This document shows, piece by piece, positions 7,044 to 13,810 of a stretch of DNA of 17,431 nt. Each line of letters begins with the position of its first letter. Position 1 is the stretch's first letter. The DNA lies in NCBI GenBank assembly GCA_937952245.1, contig CALFYS010000143.1, forward strand, positions 1-17,431, in the 5' to 3' direction. A program made the translations under genes and the position numbers. Under the pieces are notes generated by a model, which saw nothing but the letters and a program-made list of their open reading frames with translations, was not told the origin of the DNA and ran no database searches. The stretch comes from an uncultured Alphaproteobacteria bacterium. GTDB lineage: Bacteria > Pseudomonadota > Alphaproteobacteria > Puniceispirillales > UBA1172.

Positions 7044-8065
7044 AGACCGCGCTTAACCAGTTCTTCGGCGATTTGAACAGAGTTCAATGCCGCGCCTTTA
7101 CGCAGATTATCCGACACGCACCAGAACACGAGACCGCCAGCATGGCTGGGGTCTTTGCGAATACGGGAGATATAAACCGCGTCTTCGCCCGCGCTTTCTT
7201 TCGGGGTGACATAGCCTTCATCAGCACGGTGATCGACCACAACAACACCTTCAGCATCATTGAGCGCGTCACGGGCTTTGGCTTCATCCATGGGCTGTTC
7301 ACATTCGATAAACACCGCTTCGGAATGGCCGATGAACACCGGCACGCGCACACAATGCGCCACCAATTCAATGGCTGGATCAAGAATCTTCTTGGTCTCA
7401 ACCGTCATTTTCCATTCTTCTTTGGTGAAACCATCATCCATGAATTTATCAATATGCGGAATCACATTGAAGGCAATTTCTTTGGTGAAATTTTCATTGC
7501 GAACAGGTTCGTTAACGTAAACACCACGGGTTTGATTGAACAATTCATCCATGGCGGATTTGCCCGCCCCTGACACCGCCTGATAGGTCGAGACCACAAC
7601 ACGTTTGATGTTGAACAATTCATGAAGCGGCTTCAGCGCCACCACCAATTGCGCGGTGGAACAATTGGGATTGGCAATGATGTTGCGATGGTCATCATTC
7701 TTCAAAAACGCTTCCAGCACATGACCGTTAACCTCTGGCACCACCAGCGGCACATCATCTTCCATGCGGAAAGCAGATGAATTATCAATGACAATCGCCC
7801 CTGCTGCCCCAGCTTTTGGCGCGACCGATTTGGAAATATCACCACCCGCGGAAAACAGCGCAATATCAACTTTTGAAAAATCAAAATCATCCAAGGCTTC
7901 AACCGTCAATTCACGGTCTTCACCATAAGAAACCTCACGCCCTACTGAACCTTTAGAGGCCAACGCGTGGACATTCTTGACCGGAAAATTCCGTTCCGCC
8001 AAGGTTTGAAGCATTTCGCGACCAACCGCACCAGTCGCGCCAGCAACAGCAATATTATAAGCCAT
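7040..8065 (-). CDS. asd: Aspartate-semialdehyde dehydrogenase
   Basis: Reduces aspartyl phosphate to aspartate semialdehyde with NADPH, the branch point toward lysine/diaminopimelate, threonine and methionine. The 341-residue protein has the nucleotide motif GATGAVGREML at 9-19, SAGGDISKS (72-80), IDNSSAFRM (93-101) and the active site IIANPNCSTAQLVVAL with nucleophile Cys135. Further family blocks are VVSTYQAVSGAGKSAMDEL and VAHCVRVPVFIGHSEAV, the latter with the substrate-binding Arg and His. Length is typical of the bacterial Asd family. ATG 8063-8065 has AGGAG 8 bases upstream. It starts 21 bases after leuB and is probably the last gene of the rplS-leu-asd transcript, ending tail to tail with the kinase gene with no visible terminator between them. 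Confidence 0.97.
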   Translation of the reverse strand: MAYNIAVAGATGAVGREMLQTLAERNFPVKNVHALASKGSVGREVSYGEDRELTVEALDDFDFSKVDIALFSAGGDISKSVAPKAGAAGAIVIDNSSAFRMEDDVPLVVPEVNGHVLEAFLKNDDHRNIIANPNCSTAQLVVALKPLHELFNIKRVVVSTYQAVSGAGKSAMDELFNQTRGVYVNEPVRNENFTKEIAFNVIPHIDKFMDDGFTKEEWKMTVETKKILDPAIELVAHCVRVPVFIGHSEAVFIECEQPMDEAKARDALNDAEGVVVVDHRADEGYVTPKESAGEDAVYISRIRKDPSHAGGLVFWCVSDNLRKGAALNSVQIAEELVKRGL

Positions 8066-8086
8066 GATGTAAACTCCTGATTGGGA

Positions 8087-9202
8087 TTAGCGAGACAATT
8101 CGTCAAGACTGCGGATGACCTGATCGATCATGCCATCCGTGCCAGTGGCGGTGAAGCCATCAGCCATAATATCGCCTGTCCGCAATTCACCTTCCAACGA
8201 CTTTTCAACCGCCTTTTCAATGAGATCAGCATCATCGCCCTGATCAAAAGAATAACGCAGCAACATCGAGAAGCTGAGGACTTCAGCCAATGGATTGGCC
8301 AGACCTTTACCCGCAATATCAGGGGCAGAGCCATGAACAGGTTCATAAAGCGCATGACGCTTGCCGGTGGTGGCATCAACCGCGCCCAAAGATGCGGAAG
8401 GCAACATCCCCAATGACCCGGTCAGCATCGCCGCGGTATCAGACAGAATATCACCAAAGAGGTTATCGGTGACCAAAACATCAAACTGTTTCGGCGCGCG
8501 AACCAATTGCATGGCGCAGTTATCGGCATACATATGGCTTAACTCAACGCCGTCACCTTCGGCCTGATGCAATGCTGTCATCACTTCACGCCAAAGGATG
8601 CCTGAATGCATCACGTTTGATTTTTCAACACTGGTCAATTTGCCATCACGCTTGCGCGCAAGGTCAAAGGCAACACGGCCAATCCGTTCAATTTCCGGCG
8701 GCGTGTACATATTGGTGTCAAAAGCCCGAACCGTGCCATCGTCATCGGTTGTCCGGCCGCGCGGTTCAGCGAAATAAACCCCGCCTGTTAATTCGCGGAC
8801 GATCATAATGTTCAGCCCTGAAACAATTTCAGGCTTCAATGTTGAAGCGGAAACAAGCGCCGGAAAGACCATGGCCGGACGCAGATTGGCAAAGAGATCC
8901 ATCTCTTTCCGCAAGGTCAACAAGCCGCGTTCTGGCTTTAATTCAAACGGCAGGTCATCATATTGAGGCCCGCCAACAGCACCGAATAAAGTCGCGTCCG
9001 CGGCCATGGCATCGGCCAAAGTTTCATCCTTCAACGGCGTGCCATGGGCATCATAAGCGGCACCACCGACCAAACCTTCGGTCACGTCAAAACTGATTGA
9101 ACGGTGTTTTGACAGCCAATCCGCCACTTTCAAGGTCGCGTTCATGACTTCTTGGCCAATGCCATCACCAGCCATAATCATCAGTTTTTTATTCGATGCC
9201 AT
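8087..9202 (-). CDS. leuB: 3-isopropylmalate dehydrogenase
   Basis: Third dedicated step of leucine synthesis: NAD-dependent oxidative decarboxylation of 3-isopropylmalate to 2-oxoisocaproate. The 371-residue protein begins MASNKKLMIMAGDGIGQEVM, the usual GDGIG start. It contains ELTGGVYFAEPRGR, the catalytic Arg/Tyr/Lys region around SVEKSNVMHSGILWREV, and NLFGDILSDTAAMLTGSLGMLPSAS, the isocitrate/isopropylmalate dehydrogenase signature with the metal-binding Asp pair, then EPVHGSAPDIAGKGLANPLA. I chose ATG 9200-9202, which has GAGGA about 7 bases upstream; an 8-codon longer reading would start at TTG 9224-9226 without support. It lies between leuD (42-base gap) and asd. No leuA is in the window. 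Confidence 0.97.
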   Translation of the reverse strand: MASNKKLMIMAGDGIGQEVMNATLKVADWLSKHRSISFDVTEGLVGGAAYDAHGTPLKDETLADAMAADATLFGAVGGPQYDDLPFELKPERGLLTLRKEMDLFANLRPAMVFPALVSASTLKPEIVSGLNIMIVRELTGGVYFAEPRGRTTDDDGTVRAFDTNMYTPPEIERIGRVAFDLARKRDGKLTSVEKSNVMHSGILWREVMTALHQAEGDGVELSHMYADNCAMQLVRAPKQFDVLVTDNLFGDILSDTAAMLTGSLGMLPSASLGAVDATTGKRHALYEPVHGSAPDIAGKGLANPLAEVLSFSMLLRYSFDQGDDADLIEKAVEKSLEGELRTGDIMADGFTATGTDGMIDQVIRSLDELSR

Positions 9203-9244
9203 TTTATTATCCTCAATAATGGTCAATTTAATGGGAGCGTTGCC

Positions 9245-9850
9245 TTACAACCAAGGCATTTCGCTTTGGCGTTGTTCGGCATAGGATTTGATCTTATCGC
9301 CTTTTTCCAACGTCAGGCCAATATCATCCAGCCCATCGAGCAGGCATTGCTTGCGGAACGGATCAATATCAAATTTGATCTCACCACCATTGGGACGGCG
9401 GATCACTTGATTGACCAGATCAACTTCCAATTCAGGGTTTTCAGCATCCGCCGCGTCCGCCATCAACGCATCACGTTCATCAGCGGAAACAACCACAGGC
9501 AAAATGCCGTTCTTAAAGCAGTTGTTGTAGAAAATATCGGCAAAGCTGGTGGAGACCACAACCCTGATCCCGAAATCAAGCAATGCCCATGGGGCGTGCT
9601 CACGGCTTGAACCACAACCAAAGTTATCACCGGAAATAATGATGCTGGCATCACGATAAGGCGCGGTGTTCAAGACAAAATCAGGGATTTCATTGCCGTC
9701 TTTATCAAACCGCATTTCATCAAAAAGATTGGCGCCAAGACCGGTCCGCTTAATGGTTTTCAAGAATTGCTTAGGGATAATCATATCGGTGTCGATATTC
9801 AGAATATCCATAGGCGCGGCGATACCTTTATGCTGATCAAATTTCTGCAT
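9245..9850 (-). CDS. leuD: 3-isopropylmalate dehydratase small subunit
   Basis: Small (swivel-domain) subunit of isopropylmalate isomerase, which pairs with LeuC to convert 2- to 3-isopropylmalate. The 201-residue protein shows NIDTDMIIPKQFLKTI at 18-33, the substrate-specificity loop and helix region, then GDNFGCGSSREHAPWAL, the invariant SREHA motif of aconitase small subunits, and FADIFYNNCFKNGILPV. Length matches E. coli LeuD. Start ATG 9848-9850 has AAGGAG 7 bases upstream. This ribosome site overlaps the leuC stop codon, and the gap between the genes is only 11 bases, so the two subunits are probably translationally coupled in equal amounts. Confidence 0.97.
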   Translation of the reverse strand: MQKFDQHKGIAAPMDILNIDTDMIIPKQFLKTIKRTGLGANLFDEMRFDKDGNEIPDFVLNTAPYRDASIIISGDNFGCGSSREHAPWALLDFGIRVVVSTSFADIFYNNCFKNGILPVVVSADERDALMADAADAENPELEVDLVNQVIRRPNGGEIKFDIDPFRKQCLLDGLDDIGLTLEKGDKIKSYAEQRQSEMPWL

Positions 9851-9861
9851 CGGACGTCTCC

Positions 9862-11265
9862 TTAAAGTTCACGGACATCGGCAAGGCGACCTGTGATCGC
9901 CGCCGCCACTGCCATTTCAGGGCTGACCAAATGTGTCCGTCCCCCACGACCTTGACGGCCTTCAAAATTACGATTCGAGGTTGAAGCACAACGCTCACCT
10001 TCGGATAGGCGGTCCGCGTTCATGGCAAGGCACATCGAACAGCCAGCTTCACGCCAATCGAAACCTGCTTCACGGAAGATGGCATCAAGCCCTTCGCCTT
10101 CAGCCTGTTCTTTCACAAGACCAGAGCCGGGGACGATCATCGCGCGGATACCGTCTTTGACCTTCTGGCCACGTGCCACTTCAGCGGCGGCGCGCAAATC
10201 TTCGATCCGGCTGTTGGTGCATGACCCGATAAAGACCGTGTCGATCTCAATATCAGTGATCTTCATGCCCGGAGTCAGCCCCATGTAATCAATGGCGCGT
10301 TGCAGTTTTGTTTGCATCGCTTGGTCTTTGATTTTTGATGGATCAGGAACAGTGCCGTTGATCGGCGCGGTGTCTTCAGGGCTGGTTCCCCATGTCACGG
10401 TCGGAATAATATCTTCAGCCTTAATGACAACTTCTTTGTCATAAAATGCCCCGTCATCAGATGGCAGTGTCTTCCACCATGCCACGGCTTTATCCCACAT
10501 CTCACCCTGCGGGGCCATCGGCTTGCCTTTGATGTATTCAAAGGTTTTTTCATCCGGTGCGATCATACCGGCACGCGCGCCAGCCTCAATCGACATATTG
10601 CACACGGTCATGCGGCCTTCCATGCTGAGATCACGAATCGCTTGACCCGCGTATTCAATGACATGGCCTGTCCCGCCAGCGGTGCCAATTTCACCGATGA
10701 TGGCAAGGATAATATCTTTCGCGGTCACCCCAGGGTTTGGTGTGCCTTCAACCGTGATTCGCATATTTTTAGCCGGCTGCTGAATCAAAGTTTGCGTCGC
10801 CAACACGTGTTCAACTTCTGATGTCCCGATACCAAAAGCCAAAGCGCCAAACGCGCCATGGGTGGCGGTATGCGAATCACCACATACAATGGTCATGCCC
10901 GGCTGGGTAAAGCCTTGTTCAGGGCCAATAACATGGACAATGCCCTGACGAATATCGGTCATGCCAAAATAAGGCACGCCAAAATCAGCGGCGTTCTTTT
11001 CCAAGGCTTCAACCTGAATACGCGATTCCGCATCAGCGATACCCGCCGTACGGTCAGATGTAGGAACATTGTGATCCGCCACCGCCAGCGTGCGGTTCGG
11101 TTCAGCAACAGGGCGACCGGCGTTCCGTAAGCCTTCAAAGGCTTGCGGGCTGGTCACTTCATGAACCAAATGGCGATCAATATAAATCAGGCTAGAGCCA
11201 TCTTCATCTTTATGAACAAGATGGGCATCCCAGATTTTGTCGAATAACGTGCGTGGTGCCGACAT
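9862..11265 (-). CDS. leuC: 3-isopropylmalate dehydratase large subunit
   Basis: Aconitase-family large subunit of isopropylmalate isomerase, carrying the catalytic 4Fe-4S cluster. The 467-residue protein begins PRTLFDKIWDAHLV and has the YIDRHLVHEVTSPQAFEGLR block (28-47). VCGDSHTATHGAFGALAFGIGTSE at 127-150 follows, then the cluster ligands Cys349 (FIGSCTNSR), Cys409 and Cys412 (GCSMCLAMN), close to the positions used in E. coli (347, 407, 410). ASTSNRNFEGRQGRGGRTHL near the C-terminus is the substrate-binding motif. Start ATG 11263-11265 has GAGGGGG upstream. It follows rplS on the same strand after 83 bases that contain a stable hairpin, and is followed by leuD at 11 bases. Confidence 0.98.
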   Translation of the reverse strand: MSAPRTLFDKIWDAHLVHKDEDGSSLIYIDRHLVHEVTSPQAFEGLRNAGRPVAEPNRTLAVADHNVPTSDRTAGIADAESRIQVEALEKNAADFGVPYFGMTDIRQGIVHVIGPEQGFTQPGMTIVCGDSHTATHGAFGALAFGIGTSEVEHVLATQTLIQQPAKNMRITVEGTPNPGVTAKDIILAIIGEIGTAGGTGHVIEYAGQAIRDLSMEGRMTVCNMSIEAGARAGMIAPDEKTFEYIKGKPMAPQGEMWDKAVAWWKTLPSDDGAFYDKEVVIKAEDIIPTVTWGTSPEDTAPINGTVPDPSKIKDQAMQTKLQRAIDYMGLTPGMKITDIEIDTVFIGSCTNSRIEDLRAAAEVARGQKVKDGIRAMIVPGSGLVKEQAEGEGLDAIFREAGFDWREAGCSMCLAMNADRLSEGERCASTSNRNFEGRQGRGGRTHLVSPEMAVAAAITGRLADVREL

Positions 11266-11291
11266 GGCGTCCCCCTCTCGCTGATCTCACA

Positions 11292-11322
11292 GCAAATGGC
11301 CCGCCACCACGAGACCATTTGC
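11292..11322 (-). other. Stable RNA hairpin in the rplS-leuC gap (leuC leader)
   Basis: On the minus strand GCAAATGG (11315-11322) pairs perfectly with CCATTTGC (11292-11299). Three more inner pairs, two of them G-U, make an 11-bp stem around a 9-base loop (CGTGGTGGC). The structure sits 27 bases upstream of the leuC start and is not followed by a T-run, so it does not look like a simple terminator. No separate promoter is seen in the 83-base gap. It may adjust leuC translation or mark a processing site between ribosomal-protein and leucine cistrons. Confidence 0.5.
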
Positions 11323-11348
11323 AATTCGCGATGACGGGGGTTTTTTAA

Positions 11349-11744
11349 TTAAGCAGTGGCTTGGGTCTTCGTTTTAGCAACGCGTTCGCGTGATTTTTCA
11401 GCGATACGAGCCGCCTTACCTGTCCGGCCACGGAGATAATACAGTTTAGCACGGCGAACACGACCATGGCGCAACACGGTAATGCCTGCAACACGTGGTG
11501 AATAAAGCGGGAAAATACGCTCAACACCTTCACCATATGAAATCTTGCGAACGGTGAATGAAGAATTCACGCCAGCAGATTTACGGGAAATGCAAACACC
11601 TTCGAACGCCTGAATACGCTCACGCGTGCCTTCCACAACCTTCACGTCAACGCGCAAAGTATCACCTGGGCCGAATTCAGGAATATCCCGATCAGCGAGG
11701 ACTTTATTCATTTCTTTTTGGCCAATGCGGTCAAGAATATTCAT
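11349..11744 (-). CDS. rplS: 50S ribosomal protein L19
   Basis: L19 lies at the 30S-50S interface of the ribosome. The 131-residue protein has the family pattern: PEFGPGDTLRVDVKVVEGTRERIQAFEGV (22-50), then SFTVRKISYGEGVERIFPLYSP (62-83), and the basic VLRHGRVRRAKLYYLRGRTGKAARI. It is about 15 residues longer than the E. coli protein because of a basic C-terminal tail ending KSRERVAKTKTQATA. ATG 11742-11744 is preceded by AAGGAG at 8 bases. It lies 133 bases downstream of trmD with its own candidate promoter in between, and 83 bases upstream of leuC. Confidence 0.97.
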   Translation of the reverse strand: MNILDRIGQKEMNKVLADRDIPEFGPGDTLRVDVKVVEGTRERIQAFEGVCISRKSAGVNSSFTVRKISYGEGVERIFPLYSPRVAGITVLRHGRVRRAKLYYLRGRTGKAARIAEKSRERVAKTKTQATA

Positions 11745-11784
11745 GGCCTTGTCTCCTTATGCTCACGTCACAAGTGGCGTTCGT

Positions 11785-11814
11785 TAAAAGCGTGGATTAA
11801 ATACAGTGCACGCT
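11785..11814 (-). terminator. Weak terminator-like hairpin after trmD
   Basis: Minus-strand AGCGTG pairs with CACGCT (6-bp stem, 14-base loop, 11789-11814) and is followed by a short TTT run (TTTAACG). It could partly stop transcripts coming from trmD. The 5' arm lies upstream of the predicted rplS transcription start, so transcripts begun at that promoter could not form it. The short T-run and long loop make termination doubtful. Confidence 0.3.
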
Positions 11815-11843
11815 CATATATCACTGTCATTGCCTAATGTCAC
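11815..11843 (-). promoter_or_regulatory. Candidate promoter for rplS
   Basis: In the 133-base trmD-rplS gap (11745-11877), minus-strand GTGACA (11838-11843, five of six to the -35) is spaced 17 bases from TATATG (11815-11820, four of six to the -10). Transcription would start near 11808, leaving a leader of about 64 bases before the rplS ATG. This would let rplS and the leu-asd genes be expressed apart from ffh-rpsP-rimM-trmD. By-eye call only. Confidence 0.45.
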
Positions 11844-11877
11844 CCCCTGAGTTGCAATAAGTCGCCCCTATTGCGCT

Positions 11878-12663
11878 TCAGGCGTCATTTTCATCATCTC
11901 CAGCAGGGTTTTTACCTGTGTTTACACCGCTGGCCTTAATATATTCAGCCCAAAGGTCTGGCCGACGGGCTTTGGTGATGGCTTCTGATTCTGACAATCG
12001 CCATTGAGCGATCTTGCCATGATCGCCGCTGGTAAGGATTTCCGGCACGTGCATCCCCTGCCAATCGCGCGGCTGGGTATAGAGCGAATGTTCCAAAAGC
12101 CCGTTTTCAAAACTGTCATTCTGATGCGCTTCAGCATTGCCCATCACCCCGGGCAATAACCGCACCACCGCATCCATGGTCATGATCGCGGGCAACTCAC
12201 CGCCCGAAAGCACAACATCACCGATGCTGATTTCTTCTAGACCAGCATGATCAATGACCCGCTGATCCAACCCTTCATAACGCCCGCAAACCATAATGAC
12301 ATGGTCATGCGCCGCCAATTCACGGATTTTGGCCTGATCTAATTTCCGCCCACGGGGTGAAAAATAAATCTTTGGTATTGCGGACACATCTTTTGCCGCC
12401 ACACCATTTTGAACAGCATTAAGAGCGTTCATCACAACATCTGGCCGCATCACCATCCCTGGCCCGCCGCCAAACGGCGTGTCATCCACCGTCTTATGCT
12501 TATCCGTGGCGTAATCTCGGATATTGACACAATCAAGTGACCACAGCCCGTCTTTTAACGCGCGCCCTGCCAACGATTGCCCCAATGGCCCGGGAAACAT
12601 CTCCGGAAACAGGGTTAAGACCGTTGCTGACCAAAGTGGCGATGGGGCGGTTGATACGCTCAT
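11878..12663 (-). CDS. trmD: tRNA (guanine-N1-)-methyltransferase
   Basis: Methylates G37 at N1, next to the anticodon, in tRNAs that would otherwise frameshift, using S-adenosylmethionine. The 261-residue SPOUT-class protein has TVLTLFPEMFPGPLGQSLAGRAL (14-36), DDTPFGGGPGMVMRPDV (60-76), and the knotted cofactor site VMVCGRYEGLDQRV-type segment at about 123-136, followed by EISIGDVVLSGGELPAI (144-160). RRPDLW near the C-terminus is the usual tRNA-contact motif. The start codon overlaps the rimM stop in an ATGA arrangement (12660-12663), implying translational coupling. Length is slightly above the E. coli protein because of an acidic tail (DDENDA). Confidence 0.97.
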   Translation of the reverse strand: MSVSTAPSPLWSATVLTLFPEMFPGPLGQSLAGRALKDGLWSLDCVNIRDYATDKHKTVDDTPFGGGPGMVMRPDVVMNALNAVQNGVAAKDVSAIPKIYFSPRGRKLDQAKIRELAAHDHVIMVCGRYEGLDQRVIDHAGLEEISIGDVVLSGGELPAIMTMDAVVRLLPGVMGNAEAHQNDSFENGLLEHSLYTQPRDWQGMHVPEILTSGDHGKIAQWRLSESEAITKARRPDLWAEYIKASGVNTGKNPAGDDENDA

Positions 12664-13244
12664 GATGATGCCTCATCAGGTTTTGTTGAGGTCTCAAACC
12701 AAATTGGGTCAACCGACATGGTGATGGTATCACCGCCATCGAATTGAGCATCCGCGTGAAACGGCACCATCACCGGTTTGCCTTTAAGTGGTTTGATCTC
12801 CAGCATTTCACCTGCACCGAAATCAAACACACCCAAAACGCGCCCCATATCCCCTTGTTGCGGGTCATGAACCATCGCCCCAATCAGATCAGCGTGATAA
12901 ATTTCATCATCATCTGTTTGAGGCAAAACTTGGCGGCTCACATAGAACCGCTCGCCTTTCAGGGCTTCGGCTTGATCACGGCTGGTGATGCCCGCAAAAG
13001 ACGTCATCACCATGCCCTTGACCATGCCTTTTACCGTCAGGTCAAATCGCCGGCCATCTTCCAGAAAAACAGCACCATAAGAGGCGATGTCTTCCGGCTG
13101 ATCGGTGAAGGCTTTGACCCGCACCAAGCCGCGAACACCATGGGGGGAGGCAACCGCACCAAGACAAACCCGTTCATCGACGCTTTTATCAGATGACGCC
13201 ATTGATGACGGGTTGGCATCTTGGTTCTTGCGGCCCGATGCCAT
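12660..13244 (-). CDS. rimM: 16S rRNA processing / 30S maturation factor RimM
   Basis: Assists maturation of the 30S head, binding S19. The 194-residue protein has the N-terminal domain start VCLGAVASPHGVRGLVRVKAFTD (27-49) and the C-terminal PRC-barrel-like domain from about residue 115 (EIYHADLIGAMVHD ... GVFDFGAGEMLEIKP ... VMVPFHADAQFD). The usual G-x-HG-x-RG motif is intact. A tandem KGMVKGMVM occurs at about 72-80, suggesting a small internal duplication. ATG 13242-13244 lies 2 bases after the rpsP stop, with GAGG about 7 bases upstream; a later Met (13200-13202) lacks a ribosome site. The first 26 residues are polar and poorly conserved-looking. Confidence 0.94.
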   Translation of the reverse strand: MASGRKNQDANPSSMASSDKSVDERVCLGAVASPHGVRGLVRVKAFTDQPEDIASYGAVFLEDGRRFDLTVKGMVKGMVMTSFAGITSRDQAEALKGERFYVSRQVLPQTDDDEIYHADLIGAMVHDPQQGDMGRVLGVFDFGAGEMLEIKPLKGKPVMVPFHADAQFDGGDTITMSVDPIWFETSTKPDEASS

Positions 13245-13246
13245 GA

Positions 13247-13768
13247 TTAACCCTCTGGCTGTTCCTCAGCCTGATCTTCGGCAGGAGCTTCCTCAGCAGG
13301 CGCTTCTTCCGCTGGAGCTTCCTCGGCTGGAGCCTCTTCAGCAGGGGCTTCTTCAGCAGGAGCTTCAGCGGCAGCAGCAGCTTCTTCAGCAGCAGCGGCC
13401 TCAGCGGCGGCGGCGGCTTCAGCGGCTTCCGCTGCGGCGGCTGCGGCTTCCTCTTCACGTTCCTGACGCTTTTTACCTGGCGCTGATTTCTTTGGCTGTT
13501 CCCGAATTTCAGGCGCATCAACAAGGCCAAGACCAGCCATCATTTTTGCCACGCGTTCGGTTGGCTTTGCGCCTTTTGACATCCAGTAAGTCGCGCGCTC
13601 ACCGTCCAAGGTCAGGCGTTCGGGATGGTCTTTTGGCACCATCGGGTTGTATGAGCCAAGGCGTTCAACAAAACGACCATCGCGTGGTGCTGATGCTTCG
13701 GCAACAACAATGCGATAATAAGGACGCTTTTTTGCACCACCACGGGCAAGTCTGATTTTAAGAGCCAT
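13247..13768 (-). CDS. rpsP: 30S ribosomal protein S16 with long Ala/Glu-rich tail
   Basis: S16 is an early-binding 30S assembly protein. Residues 1-82 are a normal S16 domain: KIRLARGGAKKRPYYRIVVA, RDGRFVERLGSYNPM, and YWMSKGAKPTERV. The E. coli protein ends near here (82 residues), but this one runs to 173. Residues 91-108 are basic to acidic, 109-135 are an Ala-rich run with Glu, 136-164 are six PAE(E/D) units of five residues, and it ends AEEQPEG. The tail is predicted to be disordered and very acidic. Extended S16 tails are known in alphaproteobacteria, although I cannot judge how usual this length is. ATG 13766-13768 has AAGG about 8 bases upstream. First after ffh (42-base gap); rimM follows at 2 bases. 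Confidence 0.96.
   Translation of the reverse strand: MALKIRLARGGAKKRPYYRIVVAEASAPRDGRFVERLGSYNPMVPKDHPERLTLDGERATYWMSKGAKPTERVAKMMAGLGLVDAPEIREQPKKSAPGKKRQEREEEAAAAAAEAAEAAAAAEAAAAEEAAAAAEAPAEEAPAEEAPAEEAPAEEAPAEEAPAEDQAEEQPEG
13277..13363 (-). repeat. Six 15-bp tandem units encoding EAPAE repeats in rpsP
   Basis: The rpsP 3' end holds six 15-base units (five full, the last partly altered) encoding A-P-A-E-E. Codons differ between units at several third positions (for example gca, gct and ccg-type changes seen on the opposite strand), while the residues are kept. That pattern suggests an old repeat whose amino-acid pattern is constrained, rather than fresh slippage. Confidence 0.85.
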
Positions 13769-13810
13769 GAGATTTTCCTTTCACTACACAGCGATCATTA
13801 ACAACAATCA

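Noticed and set aside
7073..7573. 166-codon plus-strand open frame opposite asd
   Set aside because: It lies wholly inside asd, has no recognisable domain, and asd is intact with all motifs.
9152..9610. 152-codon plus-strand open frame opposite leuB and leuD
   Set aside because: It spans two well-supported genes on the other strand and shows no motif or ribosome site.
11336..11346. GGGGGTTTTTT on the plus strand, resembling the end of a terminator
   Set aside because: No hairpin abuts it in the right orientation and no plus-strand gene lies upstream. On the transcribed minus strand it reads as A and C runs.
13105..13755. Long plus-strand open frame rich in Gln, Leu and Arg opposite rpsP and rimM
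   Set aside because: It is the antisense shadow of the repetitive Ala/Glu codons of rpsP. The composition follows directly from the repeat, and the sense frames are clear ribosomal genes.
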